A stretch of DNA of 64,000 nt from JAAFJM01 sp964529175 (GTDB lineage Bacteria > Bacteroidota > Bacteroidia > UKL13-3): NCBI GenBank assembly GCA_964529175.1, contig CAZGVO010000001.1, positions 671,770 through 735,769 on the forward strand, written 5' to 3'. Position numbers and translations under genes: made by a program. The stretch's first letter is position 1. Each line of letters begins with the position of its first letter. This document shows positions 33,646-43,357 of the stretch, in pieces. The notes below the pieces were generated by a model. The model worked only from the letters and a program-made list of their open reading frames with translations, did no database searches and was not told the origin of the DNA.

Positions 33646-36645
33646 TTATTTCATAGCATTTTTTGCCAATTTTATTGGGTTGATTGCATTTAAGTTTAAA
33701 ATAAAACTTGCTCTTTCAAAAGGATGTTCGAAGCCATTATTAAGTTTCCAAACATCCATTACATTTTGACTGGCAAATAAAGGTAAATATATTTCAAACA
33801 CGTTTTTAGCAATACTCACATACAAACCACCTACTGCTAAAAACTTTGTTTCATAAGAATAATTATTTGTATTGGCCTCGGTAATAAAAACCTCGCCATA
33901 TGCGCAATCGGTATAAAATCCAATTGGTAATTTAAAAGGAAAAGGTAATGTAATATTGGCAGCTGAAAGCCAAGTTCTACTTGAACCTACAGCTACAAAA
34001 TTTCTAAAACCAGCATCTCTGTTCAGCACTTGGCGGGCTAAGAAAGTTTGTTGTTGGTTACCTTCTGATCTTCCAAACATAGCCTCATCGTAAAAATAAT
34101 CGTTATAACCATTGGTTCCGCCCGCTTGAAAATAAGCTCTACTTTGATTTAACTCAGTTGTTGCTGTGCTTTGCTCGTTTAAGAATGTACCCGCAAATAG
34201 GCGAATATTGGCTTTCTTTTTACTAGCATTATATGAAATAACTTGATTTACTTCAAAGCTTAAACGGGTAAAATTATAATCAGCAGTTCCAACTTGAAGA
34301 TTGGTTTTAAAATAGGTTGGGTAAGTAGCTAAGTTGTGGGCCAATTTGTAAGTAATATCCATAGCCGACATGCTTTGGTTATTGAAATTACTTAAATAGC
34401 CTTCGCTTGTTTTGTTTTCTAGTACGGTAACATGGCGTAAAATAACTTTGTTCTCATACAAACTGCGAGCGGTTGCTTGTTTGAAATCCAACTCAATACT
34501 TGGAGCTAATTTTTCATACGAAATATCAGTCGATCCGTCAAAGCTTTTTTTTCCAAACCTTGAAGTATTAACGCCAATTTTTATATTTTTTAAAATACTA
34601 CTGCTTATATGAAAATTCCTTGCAATACTTAAATAACCGTTTAAATCGTTTGTGGTAAAACTATACAATGGCGTAAAGTTAAACTCTGTTTTTTGGTCAG
34701 GGAAAAAATCGTTATTGATAAATAAACCCAACATATTTCCATTGTATTTATTCCATGCGTAAAGCGGAATACAGAATATTTGGCGCTTATTAGGATTTTC
34801 TAATGCGGGTAAAAAACGAATACTCAAAGGTTTGTGCTGCGCATTGTTTTTTCTATATAATTCTATACTCGATTGGTTTTGATCAATTTGAATATTGTTG
34901 GCTACGCCATCGTTATTTAAAAGTGAGGTAATATCAAAAGTTTTTGTACCTGTAAAACCTTCAATTTGTTTTGTTTTGATGGGTGTATTGTATTGATTGG
35001 TAGATGATAAACTAAAAGGAACATTCAAACCGCTTACGTTTTTAACTTTAATTTGGTTATTTTTTACACGTACTATTTTGTAATCCATTTTTTTAGTTGA
35101 ACTTAACACTTCATCAAAAAACCAACTTAAATTTTCGTTGGCAAATGCCTCGGCATGATTTCTAAAATCGTTTGGCAATGGGTGTTTAAATTTCCATTTT
35201 TCGTAATAAGCATGCATCATGGCATCAAATTTTTCGTTACCTAAATAATTTTGAAGCATGTAAAAACTCAATGGGTTTTTGGCATAAATAATAGCACCAT
35301 AATTAAAATCGGTATAAGTGGTAGATGGTAAATTTCCGGCTTGGTCTTCATTTTTGCGTGCAGTAATTCCATAAAGCAATCTTGCTTGCCCAAAACCTTT
35401 TAAATCCACATTGAAAACATCTTTTAAAAAGTCTGTTTGTCCAATAGTTTTAGCCCTTGCTTCATCTTCTTTTTCTTGGGTGCAACGGCTTTCATAATAA
35501 GTATTTAAGCTTTCGTCCATCCAAGGGTGTTCGCGTTCGTTGCTTCCTAAAATTCCATAAAACCAATTATGTCCCACCTCATGAATAATGGTAGTTCTAT
35601 CAATGCTGGCGCAATTAGTTATAGTTGGGTATTCCATTCCTCCACCTGCTTCAAGTGGTGTAATAACTACTTGTGCTAAGTTATAAGGGTAATTTCCAAT
35701 ATGGTCAGAGTAATATTTTACACCTTCGTTTATGTAATCAATACCATTGTTATTAATGCGTTTGGCAAATAACCAAGTGGCTACTTTTTTACCATTTTGT
35801 AAGGTTACTTCTCCTTTTTTTACATTAAATTCTTTGCTTGCAAACCAAGCAAAATCGTGAACAGAATCTTGTAAATAGCGTAAAGTTTTAAATTCTGTAC
35901 TCGAAAGAGGTCTTTCTTCAAATTGATTAGCATTGCTTTCAGCTAATTTGTTTAAAAAGGTTTCCTCTTCTTTGTTTTGTAGATTACCTGTAGCTGCTAA
36001 AACATAGTTTTTAGGCAGAGTAATACTTACATCAAAGCTTCCAAATTCACTATAAAACTCTCCTTGATCTAAATAGGGGATAGGGTTCCATCCGTTCACA
36101 TCATAAACTGCCGGTTTTGGAAACCATTGAGTTATGCAATACAATTGCTTTTCGTGACCTAAGCGGCTATAAACTCTTGGTAATTGCACATAAAAGGGTG
36201 TACTTATGGTTATTTTTTCTCCTGGCTTTAAAGGTTGGTTTAAAGTAAGTAAAGCTATGTCAATATCGTTGGTTAAGTTCCATTTTACTGCTGAATTATT
36301 TACCGCAAAATTCAAACTATCAATGCTTCCTTGGTCTTCGGGTTTGGCAAAATAAAAATCGGTTTTACCGTTTTCTAAATGTTGTTTGGCAAATGCAGTA
36401 TTTCTGTTGGCATAAGCATTTGGCCATACATGCATATAAATTTGGTTCAACACATCGGGCGAATTATTGGTATAAACCATACTAATTTGGCCATCGAGGG
36501 CGTTTTTATTATCATCGAGTTTAACCGAAATGGTATAGGCTACATGCTGTTGCCAGTTAGCTTGATTCAGTTTTTTAGGCGCACTTTGTGCCATTAATTG
36601 AACCGAAATTGGAAGTAAAAAAATAATTGAAAATAATTTTCTCAT
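33646..36645 (-). CDS. M1 family zinc metallopeptidase (aminopeptidase), exported
   Basis: A 999-residue protein with signal peptide (about 1-20, ending L-M-A-Q). The M1 peptidase core is clear: G-G-G-M-E-Y-P in place of G-x-M-E-N, then H355-E356-V-G-H359-N-W-F and, 18 residues after the second His, E378 in W-M-D-E-S-L-N, forming the H-E-x-x-H-x18-E zinc site. The C-terminal 450 residues are beta-rich, consistent with the large Bacteroidota M1 subgroup. It probably degrades peptides in the periplasm or at the surface. Single gene with a 111-bp gap to the divergent TPR gene. Confidence 0.92.
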   Translation of the reverse strand: MRKLFSIIFLLPISVQLMAQSAPKKLNQANWQQHVAYTISVKLDDNKNALDGQISMVYTNNSPDVLNQIYMHVWPNAYANRNTAFAKQHLENGKTDFYFAKPEDQGSIDSLNFAVNNSAVKWNLTNDIDIALLTLNQPLKPGEKITISTPFYVQLPRVYSRLGHEKQLYCITQWFPKPAVYDVNGWNPIPYLDQGEFYSEFGSFDVSITLPKNYVLAATGNLQNKEEETFLNKLAESNANQFEERPLSSTEFKTLRYLQDSVHDFAWFASKEFNVKKGEVTLQNGKKVATWLFAKRINNNGIDYINEGVKYYSDHIGNYPYNLAQVVITPLEAGGGMEYPTITNCASIDRTTIIHEVGHNWFYGILGSNEREHPWMDESLNTYYESRCTQEKEDEARAKTIGQTDFLKDVFNVDLKGFGQARLLYGITARKNEDQAGNLPSTTYTDFNYGAIIYAKNPLSFYMLQNYLGNEKFDAMMHAYYEKWKFKHPLPNDFRNHAEAFANENLSWFFDEVLSSTKKMDYKIVRVKNNQIKVKNVSGLNVPFSLSSTNQYNTPIKTKQIEGFTGTKTFDITSLLNNDGVANNIQIDQNQSSIELYRKNNAQHKPLSIRFLPALENPNKRQIFCIPLYAWNKYNGNMLGLFINNDFFPDQKTEFNFTPLYSFTTNDLNGYLSIARNFHISSSILKNIKIGVNTSRFGKKSFDGSTDISYEKLAPSIELDFKQATARSLYENKVILRHVTVLENKTSEGYLSNFNNQSMSAMDITYKLAHNLATYPTYFKTNLQVGTADYNFTRLSFEVNQVISYNASKKKANIRLFAGTFLNEQSTATTELNQSRAYFQAGGTNGYNDYFYDEAMFGRSEGNQQQTFLARQVLNRDAGFRNFVAVGSSRTWLSAANITLPFPFKLPIGFYTDCAYGEVFITEANTNNYSYETKFLAVGGLYVSIAKNVFEIYLPLFASQNVMDVWKLNNGFEHPFERASFILNLNAINPIKLAKNAMK

Positions 36646-36730
36646 GAACGATAGGGTTTGTTTTAATCAAGTTTTCAAATATTTATAAAATATCTGACCT
36701 GAAAAAGACCATTTAAATAATTTATGAACT

Positions 36731-36738
36731 TATATTTG
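36731..36738 (+). promoter_or_regulatory. -7 promoter element of the TPR gene
   Basis: TATATTTG is an exact match to the Bacteroidota -7 element TAnnTTTG and ends 24 bp before the ATG at 36763, giving a leader of about 17-20 nt. No TTTG is seen at the usual -33 distance. Confidence 0.5.
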
Positions 36739-36762
36739 TAGAACAAAATTTAAAAATTGCGT

Positions 36763-38166
36763 ATGATGGATGGTGATGATTTTTTAAGTGAAGATGTGAG
36801 CAATGATGTACAACGTTATGAAAAAATGTTGCGCAACAAAACCACCGAATACTTTGATGCTGAAACTCTTGAAGGAATAATTGATTATTATATACAAACC
36901 AATAAGTTAAAGAAAGCTTTTGCTGCTGTTACCTATGCGTTAAACTTGTACCAATCGCATAGCGAGTTTTTATTACAAAAAGCCGAAGTTTATATTTTAG
37001 GTGAACGCTATGAAAGTGCTTTAGAAGAGCTTGAAACTGTTGAAAGTTTTGAGCCATTTAATACCGATTTGCATTTACTAAAAGGTGAAACATTAATTAA
37101 CCTGCGCCAGTTTAACGAGGCTGCTATTTGTTTTGAAAAAGCACTGCAATATACCGATGAACGGTTGGACATGCTTTTTGAAATAGCCTACGTTTATGAA
37201 GATTGCGACATGTATGCCAAAGCGGTGGAGTATTTTAAAATATTGATTGAAGAATTTCCTCAAATTGAACAATCGTATTACGAAATAGGGCATTGTTTTA
37301 ATCAATTAGGCGATTATGAAAATGCCATTTTTTATTACAAGCAATTAATAGATAACGACCCATACAGCACCACAGGTTGGTATAATTTGGGTATTATTTA
37401 TTATAAAACCGATAGGTTTGAAGAAGCCTTGGATGCTTATGAATTTTGCTTGGCAATTGATGAAGAGTTTACTGCTGCTAAATTTAACAAAGCCAATGTT
37501 TTGGTGGAGTTAGAGCGTTACGATGAAGCCATAGTCGAATACAAAAGTGCCATAGCCGAAGATGGAGCAGATGCTATTACTTATTGTAATTTGGGCGGTT
37601 GCTATGAACGCATGAATAAAAACGAGGAAGCTAGAGCCAATTACAAAAAAGCTACCGACTTAAACCCAAATATTGCAGAGGCTTGGTTTGGAATAGGTTT
37701 AACTTTTGAAAAGGAAAATAAAAACAAAGAAGCGCTGCCTTTTTACCAACGTGCATGTATGTTGGAGCAAGATAATGCTGAATATTTATTGGTTTTGGGC
37801 GAAACACAATACCGCTTAAATCAAATAGAAAATTGCGAAGAAACGTATGCTAAATTGGTTGAATTAGATGCTACCATGATGGAAGCTTGGTTAGATTGGA
37901 GTTTTGTAAAATATACTCAAGGATTTACCAAGGAAGCCATTGAAATGATAATGGAAGCGCTCAAAATTAATTACGATTGTCACCAATACCATTACCGTTT
38001 GGTTTGTTATTTATACGAAGAAGGACAAATTGAAGAAGCCAAAAAGCACCTAGAAATTGGATTACTTTTAAAGTTTGACGATTATTTTTTGATTTACGAA
38101 ATTTTGCCAAAACTACAGCAAGCCACTTCGTTGACCGAAATAATTGAAAGTTATAGAAATCATTAA
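36763..38166 (+). CDS. Tetratricopeptide repeat protein
   Basis: About 467 residues built almost wholly of tandem 34-residue TPR units (for example A-W-F-G-I-G-L-T-F-E-K-E-N-K-N-K-E-A-L, G-W-Y-N-L-G-I-I-Y-Y-K-T-D-R-F-E-E-A-L), with a strongly acidic overall charge. No signal peptide, so cytoplasmic. Tandem ATGs at 36763 and 36766 are preferred over the TTG at 36757, given the promoter 24 bp upstream. TPR scaffolds mediate protein-protein contacts; the partner is unknown. Confidence 0.85.
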   Translation: MMDGDDFLSEDVSNDVQRYEKMLRNKTTEYFDAETLEGIIDYYIQTNKLKKAFAAVTYALNLYQSHSEFLLQKAEVYILGERYESALEELETVESFEPFNTDLHLLKGETLINLRQFNEAAICFEKALQYTDERLDMLFEIAYVYEDCDMYAKAVEYFKILIEEFPQIEQSYYEIGHCFNQLGDYENAIFYYKQLIDNDPYSTTGWYNLGIIYYKTDRFEEALDAYEFCLAIDEEFTAAKFNKANVLVELERYDEAIVEYKSAIAEDGADAITYCNLGGCYERMNKNEEARANYKKATDLNPNIAEAWFGIGLTFEKENKNKEALPFYQRACMLEQDNAEYLLVLGETQYRLNQIENCEETYAKLVELDATMMEAWLDWSFVKYTQGFTKEAIEMIMEALKINYDCHQYHYRLVCYLYEEGQIEEAKKHLEIGLLLKFDDYFLIYEILPKLQQATSLTEIIESYRNH

Positions 38167-38186
38167 TATGAAGCCGACATGGAAAC

Positions 38187-38630
38187 CTAAATTGGATTAT
38201 TGTCGGCTTTATTAATTACATCCCAACTGTGGTCGCCAAGTAATTTAACACTGGCCACATATTTTCCTACAGTTTTGCTGCGTCCCCACTCGGTTGGTCC
38301 AATTAGTGAAAGATTGTAGTAATTGTCTTTTTCGTATAAATGATAAACTTGATTTACAATGGGAGTAAATTTTAAGTTACTTTCATATATATGTTCTGAT
38401 ATTTTAAGTCTAGCTTCAATTTCACGCACCTGACTCATAATTAAGTCGGCTTGTTTTTTTAGCATAGCAATTTCTTGGTTTGCATAATGATGCATTGCTT
38501 CTACAGCATTGGCTTTTATTTTATTTTTATCTTCGGGCCTAATTACTGGCGAACCAATACTTAATGGAATTGGTGATAAACTTGCGGGGCCGCTATAACT
38601 TTCTTCTTCGGGAGTAATAATATCTGTCAT
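38187..38630 (-). CDS. DUF2452 domain-containing protein
   Basis: A 147-residue protein. The N-terminal 20 residues are acidic and disordered. The rest matches DUF2452 as I know it: H-H-Y-A-N-Q-E-I-A-M-L-K-K-Q-A-D-L-I, R-L-K-I-S-E-H-I-Y-E-S, F-T-P-I-V-N-Q-V-Y-H-L-Y and the C-terminal S-L-I-G-P-T-E-W-G-R. The family is widespread in Bacteroidota without assigned function. Its 3' end faces the TPR gene 20 bp away. Confidence 0.82.
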   Translation of the reverse strand: MTDIITPEEESYSGPASLSPIPLSIGSPVIRPEDKNKIKANAVEAMHHYANQEIAMLKKQADLIMSQVREIEARLKISEHIYESNLKFTPIVNQVYHLYEKDNYYNLSLIGPTEWGRSKTVGKYVASVKLLGDHSWDVINKADNNPI

Positions 38631-38684
38631 CTGTATTGTATATAAAGCAAAAATACAATCAAATGTTTTTAAAACGTAATTGTT

Positions 38685-38831
38685 TTACATCCAGTCTTGG
38701 TGTTCAATAGTAAACAAGTGCTTGTAGCTGTTCATTTTTTTTACCCAAATTAGCAATACAATAGCCACGAAAATAGAAAGACCAAAAATGCTACAAACAA
38801 TGTACTTGGTTAGCTCAAATAAAATTTCCAT
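38685..38831 (-). CDS. 48-residue single-helix membrane protein
   Basis: The ATG at 38831 begins M-E-I-L-F-E-L-T-K-Y-I-V-C-S-I-F-G, one long hydrophobic helix (about 8-30) with a basic, aromatic tail ending H-Q-D-W-M. The frame stays open to 38924, but that extension is Cys/Lys-rich and unlikely to be translated. Function unknown. It lies between DUF2452 and the gapA terminator. Confidence 0.5.
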   Translation of the reverse strand: MEILFELTKYIVCSIFGLSIFVAIVLLIWVKKMNSYKHLFTIEHQDWM

Positions 38832-38976
38832 GTACAAGTTTACGCATTTAAAACATATTTTGCAACAGTTGAAATAAATATTTTTACCGTTTAAATAGGT
38901 TTTTGGTTGGCCTAAATGTCGCAACCTTCCTTTTTCATTATCGAATTGAACTTTTCTTAGCTATAATTTAACATAA

Positions 38977-39008
38977 AAAAAGCGCTTCAAATTAATGAAG
39001 CGCTTTTA
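38977..39008. terminator. gapA terminator hairpin
   Basis: AAAAGCGCTTCA (38977-38988) pairs with TGAAGCGCTTTT (38996-39007) around a short loop. It is flanked by A- and T-runs and lies 20 bp after the gapA stop on the minus strand. Confidence 0.85.
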
Positions 39009-39027
39009 AAATTATAATTTGAATAAA

Positions 39028-40026
39028 TTATTTTACTGAATCCATATGGCAAATTAAATCTACCACTTTATTTGAGTAACCCCACTCGTTATCGTACCAG
39101 CTAACAACTTTAACAAAGTTATCGTTTAACGAAATACCAGCTTTTGCATCAAAAATTGAAGTGCGAGAATCGCCAACAAAATCATTGCTTACTACTTCGT
39201 CTTCAGTGTATCCTAAAATACCTTTCATGTCGCCTTCCGAAGCAGCTTTCATAGCAGCCTTAATCGTTTCGTAGCTTGCACCTTTTTCTAAACGGCAAGT
39301 TAAATCAACTACAGAAACATCAGGAGTAGGAACACGGAAACTCATACCAGTTAATTTTCCTTTTAATTGAGGAATAACTAAACCAACAGCTTTAGCAGCA
39401 CCAGTTGATGAAGGAATAATATTTTGATATGCACCACGGCCACCTCTCCAATCTTTAGCACTTGGTCCATCTACTGTTTTTTGTGTAGCTGTTACAGCGT
39501 GAACTGTAGTCATTAAACCTTCTAAAATTCCAAAATTGTCGTTTAATACTTTAGCAATTGGAGCTAAACAGTTGGTAGTACAGCTAGCGTTTGAAACAAT
39601 GTTCATGTCGTTAGTGTAAGTTTTGTGGTTAACACCCATTACAAAAGTAGGGGTATCATCTTTAGCAGGTGCACTCATAATTACTTTTTTAGCACCAGCT
39701 TTAATATGTGCCGAAGCATTTGATTGCTCTAAGAATAAACCAGTTGATTCTACTACGTATTCTGCACCAATTTCGTCCCATTTTAAGTTTTCAGGATTTC
39801 TTTCGGCAGTTACTCTAATTTTTTTACCGTTAACTACTAAATGGCCACCTTCTACTGCAATAGTACCTTTAAAAATACCATGGGTAGAATCGTATTTTAG
39901 CATGTAAGCCATATAATCAACTTCAATTAAGTCGTTAATACCTACAATTTCTACATTTGGGTTGTGCATTGCTGCTCTAAAAACCAAGCGACCGATACGG
40001 CCAAATCCATTGATACCTACTTTCAT
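39028..40026 (-). CDS. gapA: Glyceraldehyde-3-phosphate dehydrogenase, type I
   Basis: A 332-residue enzyme of glycolysis/gluconeogenesis. The NAD-binding start V-G-I-N-G-F-G-R-I-G-R is at 3-13, and the catalytic cysteine is C149 in S-N-A-S-C-T-T-N-C. S-T-G-A-A-K-A-V-G and the C-terminal W-Y-D-N-E-W-G-Y-S-N are all standard for the bacterial class. Length is typical. A TAATTTTG element (minus strand, 40055-40062) sits 28 bp upstream of the start, and a strong terminator follows, so it is probably a single-gene transcript. Confidence 0.97.
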   Translation of the reverse strand: MKVGINGFGRIGRLVFRAAMHNPNVEIVGINDLIEVDYMAYMLKYDSTHGIFKGTIAVEGGHLVVNGKKIRVTAERNPENLKWDEIGAEYVVESTGLFLEQSNASAHIKAGAKKVIMSAPAKDDTPTFVMGVNHKTYTNDMNIVSNASCTTNCLAPIAKVLNDNFGILEGLMTTVHAVTATQKTVDGPSAKDWRGGRGAYQNIIPSSTGAAKAVGLVIPQLKGKLTGMSFRVPTPDVSVVDLTCRLEKGASYETIKAAMKAASEGDMKGILGYTEDEVVSNDFVGDSRTSIFDAKAGISLNDNFVKVVSWYDNEWGYSNKVVDLICHMDSVK

Positions 40027-40342
40027 TTTTTATTTTTTTATTTAAGTGAAAAATCAAAATTAATGTGTGCGAAAATAAACTTGATTTTTACCATTACCAA
40101 ACTAAAGCCTAAATAATTAACCCAAATAAATATTAGTTTTTTAAAATATGCAAACCGCTGATTGTGTATAATTTACGGTTGTTGTTTTATTGAAAATGGT
40201 TTTGCTTGTAACAATCAATTTGGTTATTCTTATTTAGAAAGCCAGTTTTCAGTTGTATCATCTTATTAATAACTAATTACTGCTTACAACTTCAAATCAA
40301 TTAAAATTATTAAGTTTGCTATAACTAAAATACCTCACTCAC
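40027..40342. other. Intergenic region between gapA and the kinase-fold gene
   Basis: 316 bp, AT-rich, between divergent genes. On the minus strand TAATTTTG at 40055-40062 is an exact -7 match for gapA. No clear promoter was found for the plus-strand gene, and no conserved RNA structure was seen. Confidence 0.5.
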
Positions 40343-41362
40343 TTGCAACAAATTAGTAAACGCAAACAACCGGTAAGGGTAAGTCCCTACTTAAGACATT
40401 ACCTTCAAACACATGGTCGTGGAATTAGTTTACCTATTCAATACCCTCACTTAAAAAATTTTAGTGATAGCATAGCTCTTTACGACAAAAAAGGAAAGGA
40501 TACTTTATGGGAAACATGCCTTTATCCGCAAAGCGATACAGAACAAATTCATTACGATTTATTAAAAATTTATGCTTTGCTTAAAACGGGCGGAGATGTC
40601 AATATTTTGGAGCATTTGGCAGTGGAGCGCATTGATTATTGTTTGTACGGAAATTCAATGCCATTTAGAATTAGAATTATTAACAAACTGAACGATAATT
40701 TTGATTATTTTTATGTAAAAAATGCAGATGCTTCCAGAATTTATGGTTTGGAATTAGAGCATTTGTTATCGCCCAATCGTATTAGTTATTTGGTTAGTGG
40801 CGATACATTAATTGAAGAACACATAGTTGGTGTTCCTGGTGATGATTTTTTGAGGCTTTACTTTAACAAAGAAAACTTTAATGCCATTAGGCTAGCTAAG
40901 GAATTTGTTAAATTTAATGAGCGTTGTTTTATAAGGCTTTTGGGTGATATGCATTCTAGCAATTTTGTTATTCAAGTTATTCCTGATTTTGAAGAAATTC
41001 ATTACAGAATTAGGGCGATAGATTTTGACCAGCAAAGCCATGAAGGAAGAAAAAATGTTTACTTGCCACAGTTTTATAAGCAAAATAAAGATTATGTAGA
41101 GTTAGCAACACAGTGTTTAAGTAAAGAAAGTATTTATCAATACCAGCGCGAAGAACGTTCGGTTATGGTAGCTCGGCTTAAAGCAGCACGTTGGCCAATG
41201 TTTAACTTACTAAATGCAATGAGTAAAGATGCTATTTCTACTCCACAAAATGTAGAAAGACTGAAAAACGAATTGGCTATTCATTATAAAAATCAAAGGT
41301 TTTTAAAGGCTAAAAATATGGCTGATATTTTGAGAACATGTCTGTTGCAATTATTTAAATAA
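40343..41362 (+). CDS. Uncharacterised protein with APH/protein-kinase-like fold signatures
   Basis: A 339-residue soluble protein starting at TTG 40343. I do not recognise a named family, but the middle shows kinase-like-fold elements in the right order: a Lys in a strand (K126 in Y-F-Y-V-K-N), acidic residues 12-14 later (E138, E140), then L-L-G-D202-M-H204-S-S-N207-F-V-I, the G-D-x-H-x-x-N catalytic loop of aminoglycoside/choline phosphotransferases, and R-A-I-D227-F-D229 as the metal-binding D-F-D. A P-loop is not obvious. It would be expected to phosphorylate a small molecule or protein, if active. Stands alone, followed by a terminator. Confidence 0.62.
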   Translation: MQQISKRKQPVRVSPYLRHYLQTHGRGISLPIQYPHLKNFSDSIALYDKKGKDTLWETCLYPQSDTEQIHYDLLKIYALLKTGGDVNILEHLAVERIDYCLYGNSMPFRIRIINKLNDNFDYFYVKNADASRIYGLELEHLLSPNRISYLVSGDTLIEEHIVGVPGDDFLRLYFNKENFNAIRLAKEFVKFNERCFIRLLGDMHSSNFVIQVIPDFEEIHYRIRAIDFDQQSHEGRKNVYLPQFYKQNKDYVELATQCLSKESIYQYQREERSVMVARLKAARWPMFNLLNAMSKDAISTPQNVERLKNELAIHYKNQRFLKAKNMADILRTCLLQLFK

Positions 41363-41375
41363 CAGAATATTAAAT

Positions 41376-41409
41376 AAAAAAGGCGAACCAGTAAAGATTC
41401 GCCTTTTTT
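41376..41409. terminator. Bidirectional terminator hairpin
   Basis: AAAAAGGCGAA (from 41377) pairs with TTCGCCTTTTTT (to 41409) around a loop of about 10 nt. It separates the convergent kinase-fold gene and the subtilase gene and serves both strands. Confidence 0.85.
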
Positions 41410-41427
41410 ATGCTTAAAAAGCAATAA

Positions 41428-43035
41428 TTAGTTACTCATTTTGTAACCTTTTGCTATGCCTAATTTTATAGCTTCGTATAAATTGGCAATACCACCAGTT
41501 ACACTAATATCTGATAACATTACTTTGGTTTTAGTACCAGGAATAAATACTTTTTTGTTGTATTTTATAGCTGATTCTAGAATCAATTCTTTGGTTTGTT
41601 CTGCAGTAATTTCAGGGAAGTATGAGCGCAATGTAGCTGCAATTCCTGCTACCACAGGTGCTGCCATACTTGTTCCGTTAAATGAAGCGTACTCACTTAC
41701 CGGAATGCATGAATAAATATCAAATCCAGGGGCAAATACATCCACGGTATTTTTACCAAAATTACTAAAATCGGCTGTTAAATATTTTTTCTTTTTCCAA
41801 GTAGATGCGCCAACTTCAATCCAAGCTGTTGCCTTATTGTTTGAATTATAATATCTTACAGTTGGGTAATTTTCAATGGTGTCAATATTATTGTTATCGT
41901 TTCCTGCTGCATGTATTAAAAGCACATCTTTACTAATTGCGTATTTTACTGCTTCATCTACAATACGTTTGTTTGGCGAAAGAGCTTTCCCAAAACTCAT
42001 ATTAATTACTTTAGCGCCATTATCGGCTGCATATCTAATTGCATTGGCAACATCTTTGTCTCTTTCATCTCCATCAGGAACTACGCGTAAAACCATAATT
42101 TTAGCATTATCAGAAATACCTTTAATACCTAAATTATTATTTCTTACAGCTGCTATAATACCAGCAACGTGTGTTCCATGGTCTCCTTTTGGTCCACTAA
42201 CATAATTGCTTCCATAGTATTTTTCGGTTACATCATTATAGTTGTCGCCAACTAATTTTCTACTATCAAAGTCTTTTCCTAAATGGAAATCCAATTGGTC
42301 TTTGAAATAATTTTTACCACCGCTAAGTTCTTTAATTAAATCAGTAATTGAACCACCTTTTTTAATTACTCCCATAACGGCAGAAGCCGCCACTAAATCC
42401 ATTTTATCTTTTGCAGTTTGCTTGTAGGCTTCTACTTGTTTAACAGTTGGTTTGTCGCTTCCTAAAGTAATTTTAAGTTTTAAAATACTTTCTTCAATTT
42501 TACTGTAAACAGTGTACATACGTTCTGCATTCTCATACTTTTCAAGGTAAATAGTTTCCGCTTTTTTGTATAAGAAAAACGCTTCTTTGTCGTTCAAGGC
42601 TACATTACTTTCATTTACACCTTCAAACTTTTTATTGTACATATTGTAAATACGTGTAATTTCAAGGTTATCCTGAACCACGTTGGTATCTTTTCCTCCA
42701 ATAAAACTCCAGCCATTTACATCATCAATATATCCATTTTTATCGTCATCAATTCCATTTCCAGCTATTTCGCCTGGGTTTTGCCAAATTACATCTTTTA
42801 AATCGGCATGTGCTACCTCGGTTCCACCATCAATTACCGCAACTATAATGGTTTTTGATTTCTTTCCCTTAAGTAATTCATCATAAGCTTTTTCTGTGCT
42901 TACTCCATAAACTTTGTTTTCTTTATGGTCTAAGTTAAACCAGTTTTCCGGAGCTTTTTTTTGGGCATTTACATTGCCTAATAGCAACCCAAAAGCTACC
43001 ATTAAATAAGTACGTTTTGTTTGTTTGGTAATCAT
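41428..43035 (-). CDS. S8 family serine peptidase (subtilisin-like), exported, without T9SS tail
   Basis: A 535-residue protein with signal peptide (about 1-25, ending N-V-N-A-Q). Catalytic triad: D69 in A-V-I-D-G-G-T-E, H286 in G-D-H-G-T-H-V-A-G, and S456 in N-G-T-S-M-A-A-P. The unusually long spacing of 217 residues between Asp and His holds an insertion with helical, charged sequence. There is no C-terminal sorting domain, so it probably stays in the periplasm or is lipid-independent at the outer membrane, unlike the T9SS subtilase at 21233. Single gene bracketed by a terminator and a 322-bp gap. Confidence 0.92.
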   Translation of the reverse strand: MITKQTKRTYLMVAFGLLLGNVNAQKKAPENWFNLDHKENKVYGVSTEKAYDELLKGKKSKTIIVAVIDGGTEVAHADLKDVIWQNPGEIAGNGIDDDKNGYIDDVNGWSFIGGKDTNVVQDNLEITRIYNMYNKKFEGVNESNVALNDKEAFFLYKKAETIYLEKYENAERMYTVYSKIEESILKLKITLGSDKPTVKQVEAYKQTAKDKMDLVAASAVMGVIKKGGSITDLIKELSGGKNYFKDQLDFHLGKDFDSRKLVGDNYNDVTEKYYGSNYVSGPKGDHGTHVAGIIAAVRNNNLGIKGISDNAKIMVLRVVPDGDERDKDVANAIRYAADNGAKVINMSFGKALSPNKRIVDEAVKYAISKDVLLIHAAGNDNNNIDTIENYPTVRYYNSNNKATAWIEVGASTWKKKKYLTADFSNFGKNTVDVFAPGFDIYSCIPVSEYASFNGTSMAAPVVAGIAATLRSYFPEITAEQTKELILESAIKYNKKVFIPGTKTKVMLSDISVTGGIANLYEAIKLGIAKGYKMSN

Positions 43036-43357
43036 TTTTTGTTTAGAATAAGGGTTACAAGAAAGTAATATTTTGAAATATTAAGAAATTGAAATTTTTG
43101 AACGGTAAAAAAACAAGTGATAAAAATAAATTAAAAACTGTCATTAGCTACCCAAAACATTGGCGTTTAGGCTATAAAATAGTTAATTTATTGCCTAAAA
43201 AATGCTTGTTGAAATGTTGTGGCAAATATTTTTATTGCATAAAAACAAAAACATAAAAAAGATTGCGCTCAATTATGTTAAATTGCAACGTTTTTTACAG
43301 AACAAACAATTTCATCATATCAATTTACCCAATTAACAAACGAAGAGAGCAGCATAA
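43036..43357. other. Intergenic region between subtilase and mreB
   Basis: 322 bp, AT-rich, divergent promoters expected. I find no exact TAnnTTTG with a partnered TTTG on either strand. A TTAAATTG about 70 bp ahead of mreB is the nearest partial match. No reading frame or RNA structure was recognised. Confidence 0.45.

Noticed and set aside
33493..33693. Plus-strand reading frame across the heptamer repeat (S-S-I-V-Y-R-L repeats)
   Set aside because: It exists only because the repeat has no stop in that frame; it overlaps the end of the M1 peptidase gene and shows no protein-like design.
41876..42205. 109-residue plus-strand frame opposite the subtilase gene
   Set aside because: Antisense shadow of a gene with an intact catalytic triad; no promoter or homology-like features.
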